From Pascua guehoae (taxonomy: Eukaryota > Basidiomycota > Tremellomycetes > Trichosporonales > Trichosporonaceae): a stretch of 64,000 nt of DNA. Shown here in pieces: positions 33,839 through 45,478 of the stretch (position 1 is its first letter; each line of letters begins with the position of its first letter). The stretch spans positions 2,551,532-2,615,531 of the forward strand of contig BCJX01000001.1 in assembly GCA_001600415.1 (NCBI GenBank), in the 5' to 3' direction. The translations under genes were made by a program, and so were the position numbers. Under the pieces are notes generated by a model. It did not search any database. It saw only the letters and a list, made by a program, of their open reading frames with translations, and was not told where the DNA came from.

Positions 33839-35973
33839 ATGGGTCTTCGTTTCCGTATGCCCCGCCTCGAGGCCGAGGGCGCCCAGGACCGCCAACGGTC
33901 ACTTGAGAACGATGACCTGTTGCCAGTGCCCCTCGAGAGGCGGTGAGTAACCTGGCAGCGGGGCGGGGCACCGTGCTGACCTGCGCAGTACCTGGGACTT
34001 TTGGACCTTTACCATCTTCTGGTTCTCGGCCGTTGGGTAGGTCAATGTGTGGCACGGGTGACAACTGTGGCGCTGGTTGTGGCATGTGGCACCCCTGGCA
34101 TGTGGAGATTTAACATCCGACAGTACCGTTGCCAATTGGAACATGGGAGCGACCTATCTCGGGGTGAGTCACTGCTGCCAAACGATGAGGGACCCATGCT
34201 TGAGTACATGGATCGGATGGCGAAACCGCACTGCGCGGGGGGGGGGGGGGGGGGGATTCCTCATTGCCTCCAACACTGCGGCATGCTAGGGCTCGTCGCT
34301 GGAGCTGACTGTCCCCCAGTTTGGATTGACCGTTTGGGACGGTCTCCTTTGCAACTTTTTCGGCTTCCTCCTCATCTCGTTCGTCATGGTCATCAACGGC
34401 CGACCCGGTGCAGTGTACCACATCGGTTTCCCAGTGTACGCCCGATCCTCATTTGGCGTGTACGGCTCTCTTTGGCCAACATTTAACCGCGCAATGTCGG
34501 CGGTCGTGTGGAACGGCGTCAACTGCGTCACGGGCGGGCAAGGAGTGTACATCATGATCCACTGCATCTGGCCATCAGCAGCGCGTATCCCAAACACGAT
34601 GCCCAAGTCGAGCGCGCTCGACTCGGCCAACATGATTGGTTTCTTCATCTTTTGGATCTTGCTCTGCTCCATCCTCTTCCTCAGCATCCCCAAGTGGCGC
34701 ATTCTCATCCACATCAAGCTCGTCGCGTACATTATCTCATCCGTCGCCATGCTGGCCATGGCCATTGTTCATTCGGGCGGCGTCAACGACATTCTCACGG
34801 CCAAAACGACCGTGCACGGATCCGAGCGCGTGTGGCTAATCGCGCGCTTCACTCTCCTTTCCGCCGCTAGTTGCGCGACGTTTGCAAGCAACGCCAGTGA
34901 CTGGCAACGTGAGCACATCCATTTCTGTGGGAGAGGCTATGCTGACGCGTGCAGGTAACGCCACCAAGCCCAAGGACCCCATCTTCGGCCAGATCTTCGG
35001 CTTCCCCCTGTCAAACTTTATCACCTCGCTCTTTGGAAACATTGTCGCCGCGTCCAGTGTCAAGACATACGGCGAACTCATCTGGAACCCTCTCACGTAC
35101 CTCGACATGATGCTCACCGACTCGTACAGCCCAAAGTACCGTGCTGGCGCATTCTTCATTGCCATGGGCTTCACCTACTCTCCAATGTTCTCGTGCGCGT
35201 TCGAAAACGTCCTCCCAGCAGGAAACGACATTTCGTCTCTCCTGCCAAAGTATCTCAGCATGAACCGCGCTTTCGCCATCTGTATGATTCTCACTGTCGC
35301 GTAAGTACCCTTTGCGCCCCGCGGCTCTATGTTGACAACTCGCAGCATCTGCCCGTGGTACCTCCTTGGCTCGGCATCAATCTTCATTTCCTTCCTGGCC
35401 AGTTACGTGAGTCAAGCACCACACCTCTTCCTCCTGTATCCCATCTAACTCGAATAGCAAATCTTCCTGTTTTCCATTACTGGCGTCCTGCTCGTCGACT
35501 ACTACATCATCAACAAGGGCCGCCTCGACCTGCCGTGGCTCTTCACTGCCGATCGCTCGGGCAAGTACTGGTACACGCTTGGCTGCAACTGGCGCGCGTT
35601 TGCGGGATACCTGGTGGGCGTAGCCATCAACTTTGCTGGATGTAAGTGGATCCCGCATACCGCTTAGCACAAGCACCGCTGACTCTGCCTAGTCCTGAAC
35701 AACATGGGCGCCATCGAGGTCAGCCTCGGCGTCCAGCGCTCATTCTACTTTGCCTTCATCACGTCTGGTGTTGGTGCCGGCCTCGTATACTACCTCCTCG
35801 CCCGCTTCTTCCCCCAACAGTCGTACACTGAAAACAAGGGATCCAAGTTCCGCGAATGGACCCAAGATCACGTCGAACAGTATGCGGCGGGCCAGGAGAG
35901 GCCCAGCCACGTACCTCGGGAAGTCGGCGACGAGAAGTACGACGACTATGCCGTCAATGTCAGAACGGTTTAA
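33839..35973 (+). CDS. NCS1-family nucleobase/allantoin-type permease
   Basis: An NCS1 proton symporter of the plasma membrane for a nucleobase, nucleoside, allantoin or vitamin-like substrate (Fur/Dal4/Fui1 branch by overall pattern). Exons 33839..33942, 33989..34036, 34124..34163, 34320..34908, 34955..35300, 35346..35406, 35458..35641, 35693..35973; 550 aa. About twelve hydrophobic segments. Landmarks: WDFWTFTIFWFSAVG, NWNMGATYLGFGLTVWDG, NGRPGAVYHIGFPVYARSSFG, AVVWNGVNCVTGGQ, SNASDWQR, GNIVAASSVKTYGELIWNP, and VLLVDYYIINKGRLDLPWLF. Both tails are hydrophilic and probably cytosolic. Intron 3 contains a run of 19 G. The specificity cannot be told from sequence. Confidence 0.88.
34237..34255 (+). 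repeat. Run of 19 G in an intron of the permease
   Basis: A G homopolymer in intron 3, 64 bases before the acceptor. It could form a quadruplex in the pre-mRNA; its length is also the kind sequencers miscount. Confidence 0.9.
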
Positions 35974-36555
35974 GGAGTCTGTGATCTGTATAAAGTACAG
36001 CCGGGGGCTGAGTTGTGGCAGCCAGTAGCATTCATTCAGGTGGTTGGAAGTTGATATATTTGCCTTGAGTTGTAGTTGGGCGTACGATGAACTGTCATAG
36101 TTTACGAGGGGGTTGATTCCTGCTTGGGAGGATGGGGTCGGCCATGAAAAAGCGAAGGTTGATGCTCGCGACCACCTTACATGCACGTCGTATCTTGGCA
36201 CAGTCTCCACAGTGTGGCAGAGGCTGTAGGTTGCCGAGGTCCCATGGGAGCTTGGGTTGTGAGGGATGTGCCTCCGTCAAGCAATGGTCCTTGAGCAGTA
36301 AGGCGCTTAAGGGCTGTGCATGACACCCTTGATTGCCGGTACGGTTATATCTGAGCCAAGCTGAGACAGCAATGGTTAATTAAACAAGCTCAGTCCGCAC
36401 CCAGCCCACCACATAGGTAGAAGATGAGGTGCGAGTGAAACAGCATTGCTCGACGCTCATTGTGGCCAAAGCGCGGCAGGTGAGACAACCGTGTATCAAT
36501 GCAGAGGATCATCCATGTATGTATCAGTATGTATGCAGAGGCGGCGGCACCCCAA
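35974..36555. other. Intergenic between convergent genes
   Basis: 582 bp between the permease and the LSB-like gene. I see nothing in it. Confidence 0.5.
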
Positions 36556-37132
36556 TCAGCGGAACACTGGGCTTCAGCACGCAGCACACAGTCAGCAATC
36601 AAGCGATACCTACTCTTGTTGACGAGGTTGTTGGCAATCGACGAGCCTGAAGCATTAGCACCATGACACTGGCCGGCAACAACAAACCGAATCCGAAACC
36701 GGCGCCGCGAACGGCCGCATCCTCGAGCTGGGCGTCAGTGATCGTCCCAATCCAGCCGGTGCGGACACATACCTTCTGACCGAGCTTGGCCAAGTGCTCA
36801 CGCCCCTTGTGGTCCTTGGGCGGCTGCTGGATATACTGCTGCTGCTGGGGCTGCTGCGGGTACTGTTGCTGCTGGGGGTACTGCTGCTGCTGCTGTTGGG
36901 GGTAGTACTGCGGCGGCTGGTTCGTGTTGTTCCATTCCTGCTTCTCCATCGCGCTGGCGAGGTCGGCCTGGATCTGCGGGAACGGCTTGCTCGGGTCCGG
37001 GAGGTTTGCGCGGATCGTCGCAGCCTGCTGGGGATTGATGACCTGGAGGCTCTCGAGGAGGGCGACGCTCGACATGGTCTGCGCGACGATGTGCGAGGCG
37101 AACGATTGGGCCTGTTGGGCGTTTTGCGTCAT
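36556..37132 (-). CDS. Gln-rich LSB1/PIN3-like protein lacking an SH3 domain
   Basis: The N-terminus (SFASHIVAQTMSSVALLESL, VINPQQAATIRANLPD) resembles the helical N-terminus of Las17-binding proteins Lsb1/Lsb2(Pin3). The C-terminus (HLAKLGQKLEDAAVRGAGFG, then SSIANNLVNKMFR) resembles the glycine-rich tail of fungal homologues. Between them, where those proteins carry an SH3 domain, there is only a Gln/Pro/Tyr-rich stretch (about residues 70-105). Exons on the minus strand: 36773..37132, 36688..36727, 36614..36646, 36556..36566; 147 aa. The last exon is 11 nt and supplies Met-Phe-Arg-stop; the shorter exons are inferred from splice sites and phase. Family membership is moderately sure, function unknown. 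Confidence 0.6.
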
Positions 37133-37623
37133 GGTTGCCGTGGTGGATGGAAACGGGGGTTGGGGAGGGAGAGGATGAAAACGTGGTTTGATGTGAAGAT
37201 GGATGGATGGATGGACGGATGGATGTGATGTGATCGAGGCTCAAGGTTCTAAACCTGGACGGGACGCAACTGCACTGTACCGTGTCAATGACGTCAATGC
37301 CACGTGCAAAAATGTAAACAGCACCCATGGGTGCTAAACTGGGGTCGACGCTCAAGTCGCGTCGCGCGTCCGAAGTCCGAAACTGCAGATGCGATCCGTG
37401 TGCAGTACATTATTCTGCGGAGGACCAACGTCAAGTCTTTCATGTATGCAAGCTATGTACTGCAAAGACGTATCAATCTATAACAGGAAGGGTATTATTC
37501 TAGGCTTCTTCTTGGTGAGTCATAGACGGTGTTGCCCGCAACTCTGTCTACAGCGCACTGGCACCGAGTAATATGCCAATTGTGCAGTGCACGAGGTACC
37601 GAGGCACTGTCATGTCGGCAAGT
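37133..37623. other. Intergenic, 491 bp
   Basis: It holds the LSB-like promoter and the P-ATPase 3' end. A TGACGTCA-type CRE half (GACGTCA, near 37290) and CACGTG (37301-37306) lie about 160 bases above the LSB-like start. A short ATGG tandem run lies at about 37198-37225. Confidence 0.45.
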
Positions 37624-40600
37624 CTACCAGGAGACTTTGGCGATAGGACCATTGGGCCACGACCGAACGGCGAGCTTCCTGATTTCGTCCATGGCGAGGA
37701 GGCCAACCGCAAGGGGAATAGGGAGGAGCCAGTGCTTGATGGGGACCGAGGCAGTGCCGAAGAGACGCTGGATGCCGGGCACCTCTGTGACGAAGATGGC
37801 AATGGCAATGGAAACGACGTGGCCGATAAAGATGTAAGGATTGTGCTGGGGTCCCCGCTGGAAGATGGACTTGCGCTTGTTGCGCACCGAGTTGAGGTTG
37901 GCGACCTGGAGAATGACGAGTGTGACAAAGTAGACGCACTGGCCGGTGTTGAGGAAGTTGTTGAGCTCAGCCTGAGTGTGGCCGTAGTAGCCGTCCGAGT
38001 AGTGGCTGAAGGCGAAGAACATCTTGTTGATGGGGATGCCCGCGTACGACCACATGTAGTAGAAGAACATGGCATGGGCGGTGAATGTCTCCATGACACC
38101 GATAAAGCCGTAGCTCTGGAGGTAGATTTTCATGTTGACCAGGTGCGACTTGTTGGGGTCGCGCGGGGGCAGGGTGAGAAGGTCGAACTCTGCCTTTTCG
38201 AAAATGAGAGTGACGCACGATGCGAGATCGGTAAAGCAGCAGATAATGACCATGAGGAAGGCGGAAAGCGGGAGAGGGCAGCCGAAGAAGACGTTGAGAA
38301 TAACGGGCCAGTCTTCGCTGAAGCTACCAGCGGGCAGGAGATAGGAGATGGCCTTTTGGAGGTTCTCGAAGACGAGGCGGCCAAGACGGATACCTTCGAT
38401 GATACTGCTAAATTGACCCATGAGGACGAGGTCGGCAGCTTCGAGAGCGACTTCGGACCCGTCGACCAGGGCGATGCCCACATCGGCCGCCTTGAGGGCC
38501 GGCGCGTCATTGACACCGTCGCCAGTGACCGCCACGACACAGCCACGCTCGCGGAGCTCGGTTACGATACGCAGCTTCTGCTCAGGCGTCGTGCGAGCAA
38601 AGACCACCTCTTCGTATTTGCACACCACATCCCACTGTTCGGTGGAAAGGTCGGTCAACTCCTTGCCTTCGACGACGAGGCTGCCCTCGATAAAGTCTGT
38701 GCGGCCGGTGAGAGTGACGATTTGAGTGGAGCGTCCGAGGCGGTCAAAGTCGGCGATGCGGTCCGGCTCACGCTTCCCGGTGATGATGCCGATCTGCTGT
38801 GCAATGGCCACCGCAGTGAGGTAAAAGTCGCCAGTAACCATGAAGAACCGGCTACCGCTACGCCGCACCTCCGTGACAGTGTGGGGAATGTCGGAGCGAG
38901 GAGGGTCGAGAATACCCACAAGGCCAACGATGACCAGGCCTGACGCGGCGGCTGCCTCAACGGCCTCCTCAAAGTCAACAGTGCCAGGTTCGTGTTTGGT
39001 GGTAAACGCGCGTTGGGTGAGGATGATGACACGTTCACCGCGACGTGACCATGCTTCCTGCATACGCTGAACTGTAGCCCGCGCCTCGTCTCCGAGAGAG
39101 TGCACAGTACCATCGACCGAGAGGTAGGACGTGCACCGCGGAAGGAGGATGTCGGGTGCGCCCTTGACAATGATCTCGCGTGCGCCCCACGGGGCAGTAA
39201 TGTACGTGAGGGCAAACTTGTTGCGCGAGTTGAAGGGCAAGTCGAATACACGCTGGTAGGCTGGGAGAGAGCCGGGGAGAGCAGACGTAAAGCGCAGGAG
39301 AGCCGCATCGGTGGCGTTGCCTTGGACCTTGCGGGCGTCGAGCTTGGCAATGTCGCTCTTATCTTCGATGGCAATGGTCGTGGTGCTGGTGGAGGATTCA
39401 GCGTCTGCAACTGCCTCGTTTGAGAAGAAGGCGTCGTTGCAAAGCGTCATGCACTTGCGAACTTCGCCAAACGCCTTCGAGGTCTCCTCATCGCCAGGGG
39501 TGAAGGCTCCATCGACAAACGCCAGGTCGACAACCGACATCTTGTTCTCGGTCAGCGTGCCCGTCTTGTCCGAGCACACGACATTGACGCAACCAAGAGT
39601 CTCGACCGTGCTCAGACTCTTGGGCAGGACTTTGACGTCGCGCATACGCCGGGCAATGAGGGACAAGGTCAACGCGACCGCCATCGGCATGCCCTCGGGA
39701 ATGAAGGCGACGACGAGGGCCATGAGGTTTGTGAGGATGCCGACCGTGTTGAGGAAGTCGTAGTGGTAGACGCGCAGCCATGCCAACCATGTGACAAGCA
39801 TGATGATAATGAGTGAGACAGTGAGGGCGATGATAATCTTGACAAAGCGTGTGATTTCACGCTGGAGGTTGGTGCGTTCGTCGACCGACTGGCTTGTGAG
39901 CTTTGAGATTCTGCGAGTCAGCGAAAACGAGCACAAGAGGCAACGGCTAAACTCACCGGCCCATGGCTGTGCGGCTGCCTGTGAGGACGACGACGCCCGT
40001 CGCAGAGCCGTTGCAGATATGAGTACCAAGGAGGGCAATATTCTTTGCTTCAAGGAAGTTGGTTTCGTCCGTGTCAACCGTTCCGGTAACCTCTTCTGCC
40101 TCACCTGGAAGTCAGCTTTGAGCTGGTGCACGCAGTTAAATTGCTCGACTATATGTACTCACCAGTGAGGACAGCACGGTCGAAGCGAAGATCATTCGAC
40201 GCTTTAATAATACGAATGTCGGCAGGAACCTTTTGACCACTGCGGAGTTCGACGATATCACCGACCACGAGCTCGTTGCTCGGAATGCTCTTCTGGGAGC
40301 CGTCGCGGATCACTACCGCAGTTTCGGGGAGGAGCGTGAGGATGGACGACATAACGCGCTGAGCGCTCCAGTCCTGGAAACCGCTAAAGGTAGCCTGCAT
40401 GATAATGACGAGGATGACGACAATCGCGAGGGCGAGGTTGTACGGTGCGGGAGGGTTGCCGAGGGGCTTCCACGAGATGAAGAAGATGATGACACCAATC
40501 CAGAGAATCGAGCAAAAGTCGCCAAAGACGTACCGCGCAATCTTGCGCCAGAAACGAGGCTTGGCACGTGCCAGGACATTGGGACCGTTGCGCTTGAGGC

Positions 40601-41000
40601 GGCGCGCGGCGGCCTCGCTGTCGAGACCGACCGAAGGGGCGACACTCATGCGCTGGCACACAATGTGCGGCGTAATCGTGTGCAGATCGAGTTTGCCAAA
40701 GAACGTGGCGTCGTCTTCAGCGCTGCCATTGTCTGTCTTGCGTTTCCAGAACTGCCACGCCTTGTGCGACGGGGCCGAGGATACGCCCTGCTCGGGGCCG
40801 GTGTGGGGGTCGAACCGCTGCGAGTCGTAGACGTGAATGGAGAGCGTGCGGTAGCCGATCGGAATGCGAGACTCGGGCTTGCTCGGCGGCAGCTGGAACG
40901 CCGGGGAACGCCGAAGTGAGGAGACGGCGGGAACGTTGTCCTCGAGAGTGTCGAGGCTACCGCGCGAGCCGTCCTTTTCGACGTCGGCAAACTTGACCAT
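37624..41000 (-). CDS. P-type cation ATPase, Na,K-ATPase-like (type IIC)
   Basis: An ATP-driven cation pump of the plasma membrane or endomembranes, closest in motif pattern to animal-type Na,K-ATPase alpha chains and their fungal relatives; the transported ion is not determined. Exons 40163..41000, 39957..40104, 37624..39910; 1090 aa. Order of elements: hydrophilic N-terminus, DFCSILWIGVIIFFISW (M1), actuator with LTGEAEEVTG, FIPEGMPMAVALTL (M4), phosphorylation site CSDKTGTLTENKM, nucleotide domain, TGDGVNDAPALKAADVGIAL hinge, then C-terminal membrane domain to the end. The M4 ion-site sequence is PEGMP, where animal Na,K pumps have PEGLL. The ATG at 41000 is the first to start a good hydrophilic leader; in-frame upstream codons read low-complexity leader. 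Confidence 0.88.
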
Positions 41001-43076
41001 TGTACCCAGCTGGGAGGTAGGCGTTGGTGTGAACTGGGAAGGGAGGGAGGCGGGAGTGTAAGGATGAGGGGTTGGAGAGAAGGGATGGCTGTGAGGATGG
41101 GACAATGACGAGCCTAAGATATTGTGGTCTTTATACGTGTCGACGCGTCGTTCTGCTACCATCTCGGCGTCCCCCCGCTCCCTCCTTGCCCACTAGCCAC
41201 ACCAGAGCATGAGCCATCAGCGAAGTTACGTGCCCATGTTAGCCCGTGTTAGCCCAAGTTGACACATTGGAGCAGGGGACGATCTTTGCTTGTCCAGCTT
41301 GGTATGTGGGTGCCCAACAGGACTGAAGAGCCACTGTGCCACGGATCACACAGGAACGCGCGGCAATGGGTCTGTTGGATACGAGGAGCGTGACAGTAGC
41401 ATTGGGCAGTGGTGTCTCGGCAGCGGACACCCCATAATTGCATGCTGTGCAGACAGTGCGAATGTAGCATGCCGAGCGTGCGGCACATGGCGCTACACAT
41501 AGACCGGTTGGCGATTGGAGAGCTGGCAGAGAGCGATTTTTCTTGCAGTGCGCATGGAGAAATCGGCAACAAGGCAACAGAGGGGATAGGATGCACGGTT
41601 GGATGGGTGTTGGCAACAGCATGGTCGTGAGCGTGGTAGCGGTAGTAATTAAAAATCCCTCAGCAAAAACATGCAACACAAGATGGTCGCCATTAGTGGG
41701 TGTTGAGCGCGATTTATTTTTGGCTCGAGCGGAGGTAAAACGCGGGTCGTGTCTGGCACGTTAGGCATGTTGCAAAGTCGCTGATATGCATGCGCCTCGC
41801 TGAACAGTCCAAGCATGCCATACGCCCACCGTCTACATGTACAACACTCACAGAAGGATACCCGACTGTGTACGCAGAGGACACCATGCACCGAGTGTGA
41901 ACGTCCTGCAGAATTGCGGTATTTTTCATCGAGCAGCAGCCTCGAAGTAACCTCGTAAATGTGCGCAATGCCTTTGCCACATTCCTGAGCACCATCCACT
42001 GGGAAGGGGGTGGTGGTGGGTCCCAGCCACAGACCTCGATTGTTGGCAGCTTGGCACAGACGCTTTTTCAGTCCACAACTCGTCAGTGGCGCGCTTATCG
42101 CATACAGCAGTGGTGGCCGTGCATGAAACGCCAGACGCCAAATGAGTGAGGCGATGGCCGTTGCGCTAGTTTGCCAGGTGGGCACTAAACCCCTCGAGCA
42201 GCCCACTTGCGTTGCGCGATTTACTCACCTCCATCCGTCCAACGGCGGTGAAGAGTTTGTGCACGATCCACGAGACGGAATTGTGGGTATCTATAGGCGA
42301 AGCGAGGGTAGTCGCTGCAACATCCATTTGTGCCATGCCTCGTCGTGTCGTGTCCTCCACAAAGCTTTGCTCGATCGCGGACGATTGAGTGCAATGTTGT
42401 GTCACACGACAGTGTATCAGCGTTTGAACCCCTCACAGCCACAGTTTGGACGAGGTTCCCGTTGATGATAGCCCGCAAGGTTTGCCGAGCACCTCGGGGA
42501 TGATACCACACTGTGAGGTGTTCGACTGATGTACTCGACGTGGGGAGACTGGCACCCCACAATGCTGATGGCGGTCACGCGATGCACGCTGCTGGTGAGC
42601 ACGGTAAGTGAATCCCATCGCAGCCGCTGACGTCTAGCGCTCAGCGGCAAGCGGGTGTTAACAGCGGCCAGGAGCTTGATGCTAGTAGTGTTTCGGACGC
42701 AGATGTTGGCAACAGCAACAATGGTGGGCTCCAGGCCGGTTGGCAGGCCTTACAGCCAGCCCGGAAGGTGGCCTGAGATGGCCCAACGACCACGTGCGTA
42801 ATGCCGTGGCCTTGAGTTTGTTTCGACTATCAGATATCGGGTAACCGAGTCGATGCTGTTGATTTGATTGGAAATCTGGCCCGTTTAGCCGAGCCGTGTG
42901 TGTGATGAAGCCCGCTGAAACCCCGGCGCCGCCAAGGCCGAGATTGTTGACGACCGGCAACGACGAGCTGATTCACAATCAAAGCAACGAAAGCGGAGAT
43001 CCCGTCACTGCTCACATCGCACTTTTTTTTCTCTTCCAGCTCTCCGTCTCCACCATCCAGACATTGTCACAACACA
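41001..43076. other. 2.1-kb divergent intergenic, no supported gene
   Basis: Between the P-ATPase and Mpv17 starts. Open frames are short and match nothing. A perfect hairpin GCCGCTGA / TCAGCGGC (42623-42648) with a 10-nt loop is the only structure I see. Confidence 0.5.
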
Positions 43077-44761
43077 ATGTCACCACCACAGCCACCACCA
43101 CCACCATCAGCAGTCGCAGCTGGAGCTCCAGCCGGAGCTCCGGCGGCAGCACGCCCAGCACTGGTCCGTCGCCTGCTCTCAGCCTACCTCGCCCAGCTCA
43201 AGGCGCGGCCATTGCGCACCAAGATGATCACGAGTGGGCTGCTCTTCTTCTTGGGCGACTGCGCGGCTCAGTTTGGGATCGAGGGGCGATACCTCTTTGC
43301 ACGAGACGCGCCAAGTTCGCGCGATGATACGGATCTGGACGTGCCGGGAACGCTTGACAAGCAGGTCTTGAACGATGACGGAGAGCGGGAACGATGGGAT
43401 GTGAGTCGACAACGACGACCCTGGTTGGTGTACTGACACGTATCAGCCGGCACGATGCGCGCGGCTCATGTTTTGTGCGTACCGCTGCTCCTTGGCGACT
43501 TGTTGCTCACACGACTGACGCTGACCATGCAGATGGCACGTTCATCTTCGCGCCTCTTGCACACAACTGGCTCAATCTGCTCCAGAAGGTCGAATACCCT
43601 TCCCGGTTGAAGAGTGAGTCCACTTCAGGGGCGGCATAAGTTCCGCGGACACCATCAGCAACCTCCGGCAGAGGGGTGTGCATCTCCCGAGTACACGCAC
43701 ATACCCGAAGCAGGCGTTACGCCACACGCGTCGGGCATCCTTGTTTATGGCGTCTATTCCAACTGCACCCTTGAGCCCACTAACATAGTACGTCAATGCG
43801 CTAACGCTCAGCCCTTGTCGCCCGTGTGTCACTTGACCAGTTCGTCTGGGGACCAGGAATTGTCGGACGTGAGTCTCAAGCGTCGCAAGTCTTCACCGCC
43901 CCATGTTCCAAGTAACACACCGACTGCCGGTTGTCATTGCAATCCATGGATTATGGTCTTTGCCGGAATCTCATTGGCGTCTTGCGCAGGGTCTGCCAAT
44001 GTGGAGCGACCCTTTGTCCACAGATGACGCTCAGCCTTGTGTCGCGGAGTACCGCCAGGCGAGCTGACTCTTCCCGCGGCACCCCACGACGTCCCTATCA
44101 TACTGTCATTATGCTCACAACTCAGTTTTCTGGACTGCCAACGGCATCCTGGAGGGCAAGACGCCCAGTGAAATCAAGGACAAGGTCCAAATGGCATTCT
44201 TGCCCGTGTACCTCAAATCGTTGATGGTGTTTGGTCCCACCGCGACAATCAATTTCTGGTTTGTGCCTCTACAGCACCGGCTGCTTGTGGGACAGACTGT
44301 TGGACTAGGTGAGTTGTTGATCAGGACATGCGGGTGCTTTACGGGATCATGGAAGTGGCTACGCAATGGAACAGTCAATCTCAGGGAGGGAGAGAGAGAG
44401 AGGGTGTGTTGGGGGGGAGCGTGTCTGTGCGCGGTGGCGGCCGAGTGTCGAGTGTCCGACCTACCATTGTCGAGACAGCACCTGGCTGACAACAGGCTGG
44501 AACACCTACCTCTCATACATCAACCACGTCAACAACAAGCGCCTCGCCGCCGCCAGCGTAGAGTTTGCGTCTGCCCAGGAGCGCGCGGCTGCAGAACACG
44601 CAGCGCACCCCGAACTCGACTACAGCCCAGAAGTTCCGGGCCCCGACGCCGACGTCGAGCGTGCACGGGCTGCGCTGGAGAAGGCCAGGAAGCGCAAGGA
44701 GAAGATTCGTGGCGGTGAGGGCGGTGGCGCGACGGGTGTCGGGACCAGGATGGGATACTGA
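43077..44761 (+). CDS. Mpv17/PMP22-family membrane protein
   Basis: Members are four-helix proteins of the inner mitochondrial or peroxisomal membrane; yeast Sym1 is the best known relative. Exons 43077..43400, 43447..43474, 43533..43613, 43812..43868, 44126..44308, 44496..44761; 312 aa. Family pattern: YLAQLKARPLRTKMITSG, LFFLGDCAAQ, YGTFIFAPLAHNWLN, TLVARVSLDQFVWGP, ANGILEGKTPSEI, MVFGPTATINFWFVPLQHR and GWNTYLSYINH. A Pro/Ala-rich N-terminal stretch (20-30 residues), an acidic insert near residue 75-105 and a long charged C-terminal tail (about 75 residues, predicted coiled coil then Gly-rich) make it longer than Sym1 (about 200 aa). Two introns exceed 190 nt. Confidence 0.88.
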
Positions 44762-45117
44762 GTGCCCTCCGGAGCGATCTTGTTGTGCTTGCTGTATTGC
44801 ATAGACTCTAGATACGGTGTGAGGAGCGCCATGTATAGATGTCTTCTTGGGCGCGTGGTCGAGGCCTGGCTGTGCGCGCAGGTGCGGAGGTGCAAGTGTT
44901 CAGAGCCTGCGCTCTGGAATGCAATGCGGGCACACACACACTCTCATCCTTGGGAAGAGCCTTACGTGGCTGGCCATAATGTCTTTCCGCCACCCGGCCC
45001 CGCCCTCTCCCGCCAATAACTCCCAGCAGGAGTCAGACTTCAACGGACGTTCATCCTCACTCATGACTTGGGTTGGGGCTGCAGAGGATGTCGGCCCACA
45101 ACGCAAAAAGTGAAGGT
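44762..45117. other. Intergenic, 356 bp
   Basis: I see nothing in it besides the expected Mpv17 3' end and tRNA terminator region. Confidence 0.5.
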
Positions 45118-45204
45118 TGGACGGGTTAGGAATCGAACCAAAGACCTCGTCAATTAGACAAGTAGCTTGCTAATGACGCGCTCTACCAACTGAGCTACAC
45201 GCCC
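45118..45204 (-). tRNA. tRNA-Ala(AGC), with intron
   Basis: Acceptor GGGCGTG pairs with CCCGTCC apart from one mismatch and carries the G3-U70 pair that marks alanine tRNA. D arm GCTCAGTTGGTAGAGC; anticodon stem CGTCA/TGACG is perfect with loop start TTAGCA, anticodon AGC; T loop TTCGATT. About 14 nt after position 37 form an intron, leaving 73 nt. The T stem has one mismatch, so function is likely but not certain. Confidence 0.75.
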
Positions 45205-45478
45205 TTCCACACTCTTTCCTGGGCGCAACGCCAGTCGGCCGCGGAGACGCGTCGGAGGTGGACTCGGTGGGTGTTGATGCCGAATACCGATCCGGTGTCA
45301 GCGGCGCTGACCGATCGGACTGGCAACTAACCGGGACAACCACATTCACAAGGCTAGATGCTCTTGTAGAGATGTTATCAAAGACGGCCAACTCGCCAAC
45401 GCATGCATATCCTCTCTTCACCACGGGCTCACAACGCTCACAACCACGCTCGCCACGACACTCACGTCCATCAAGGCC

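Noticed and set aside
37573..38943. Plus-strand open frame of 456 codons
   Set aside because: It is the antisense of the P-ATPase coding exon; GC-rich third positions keep the opposite strand open.
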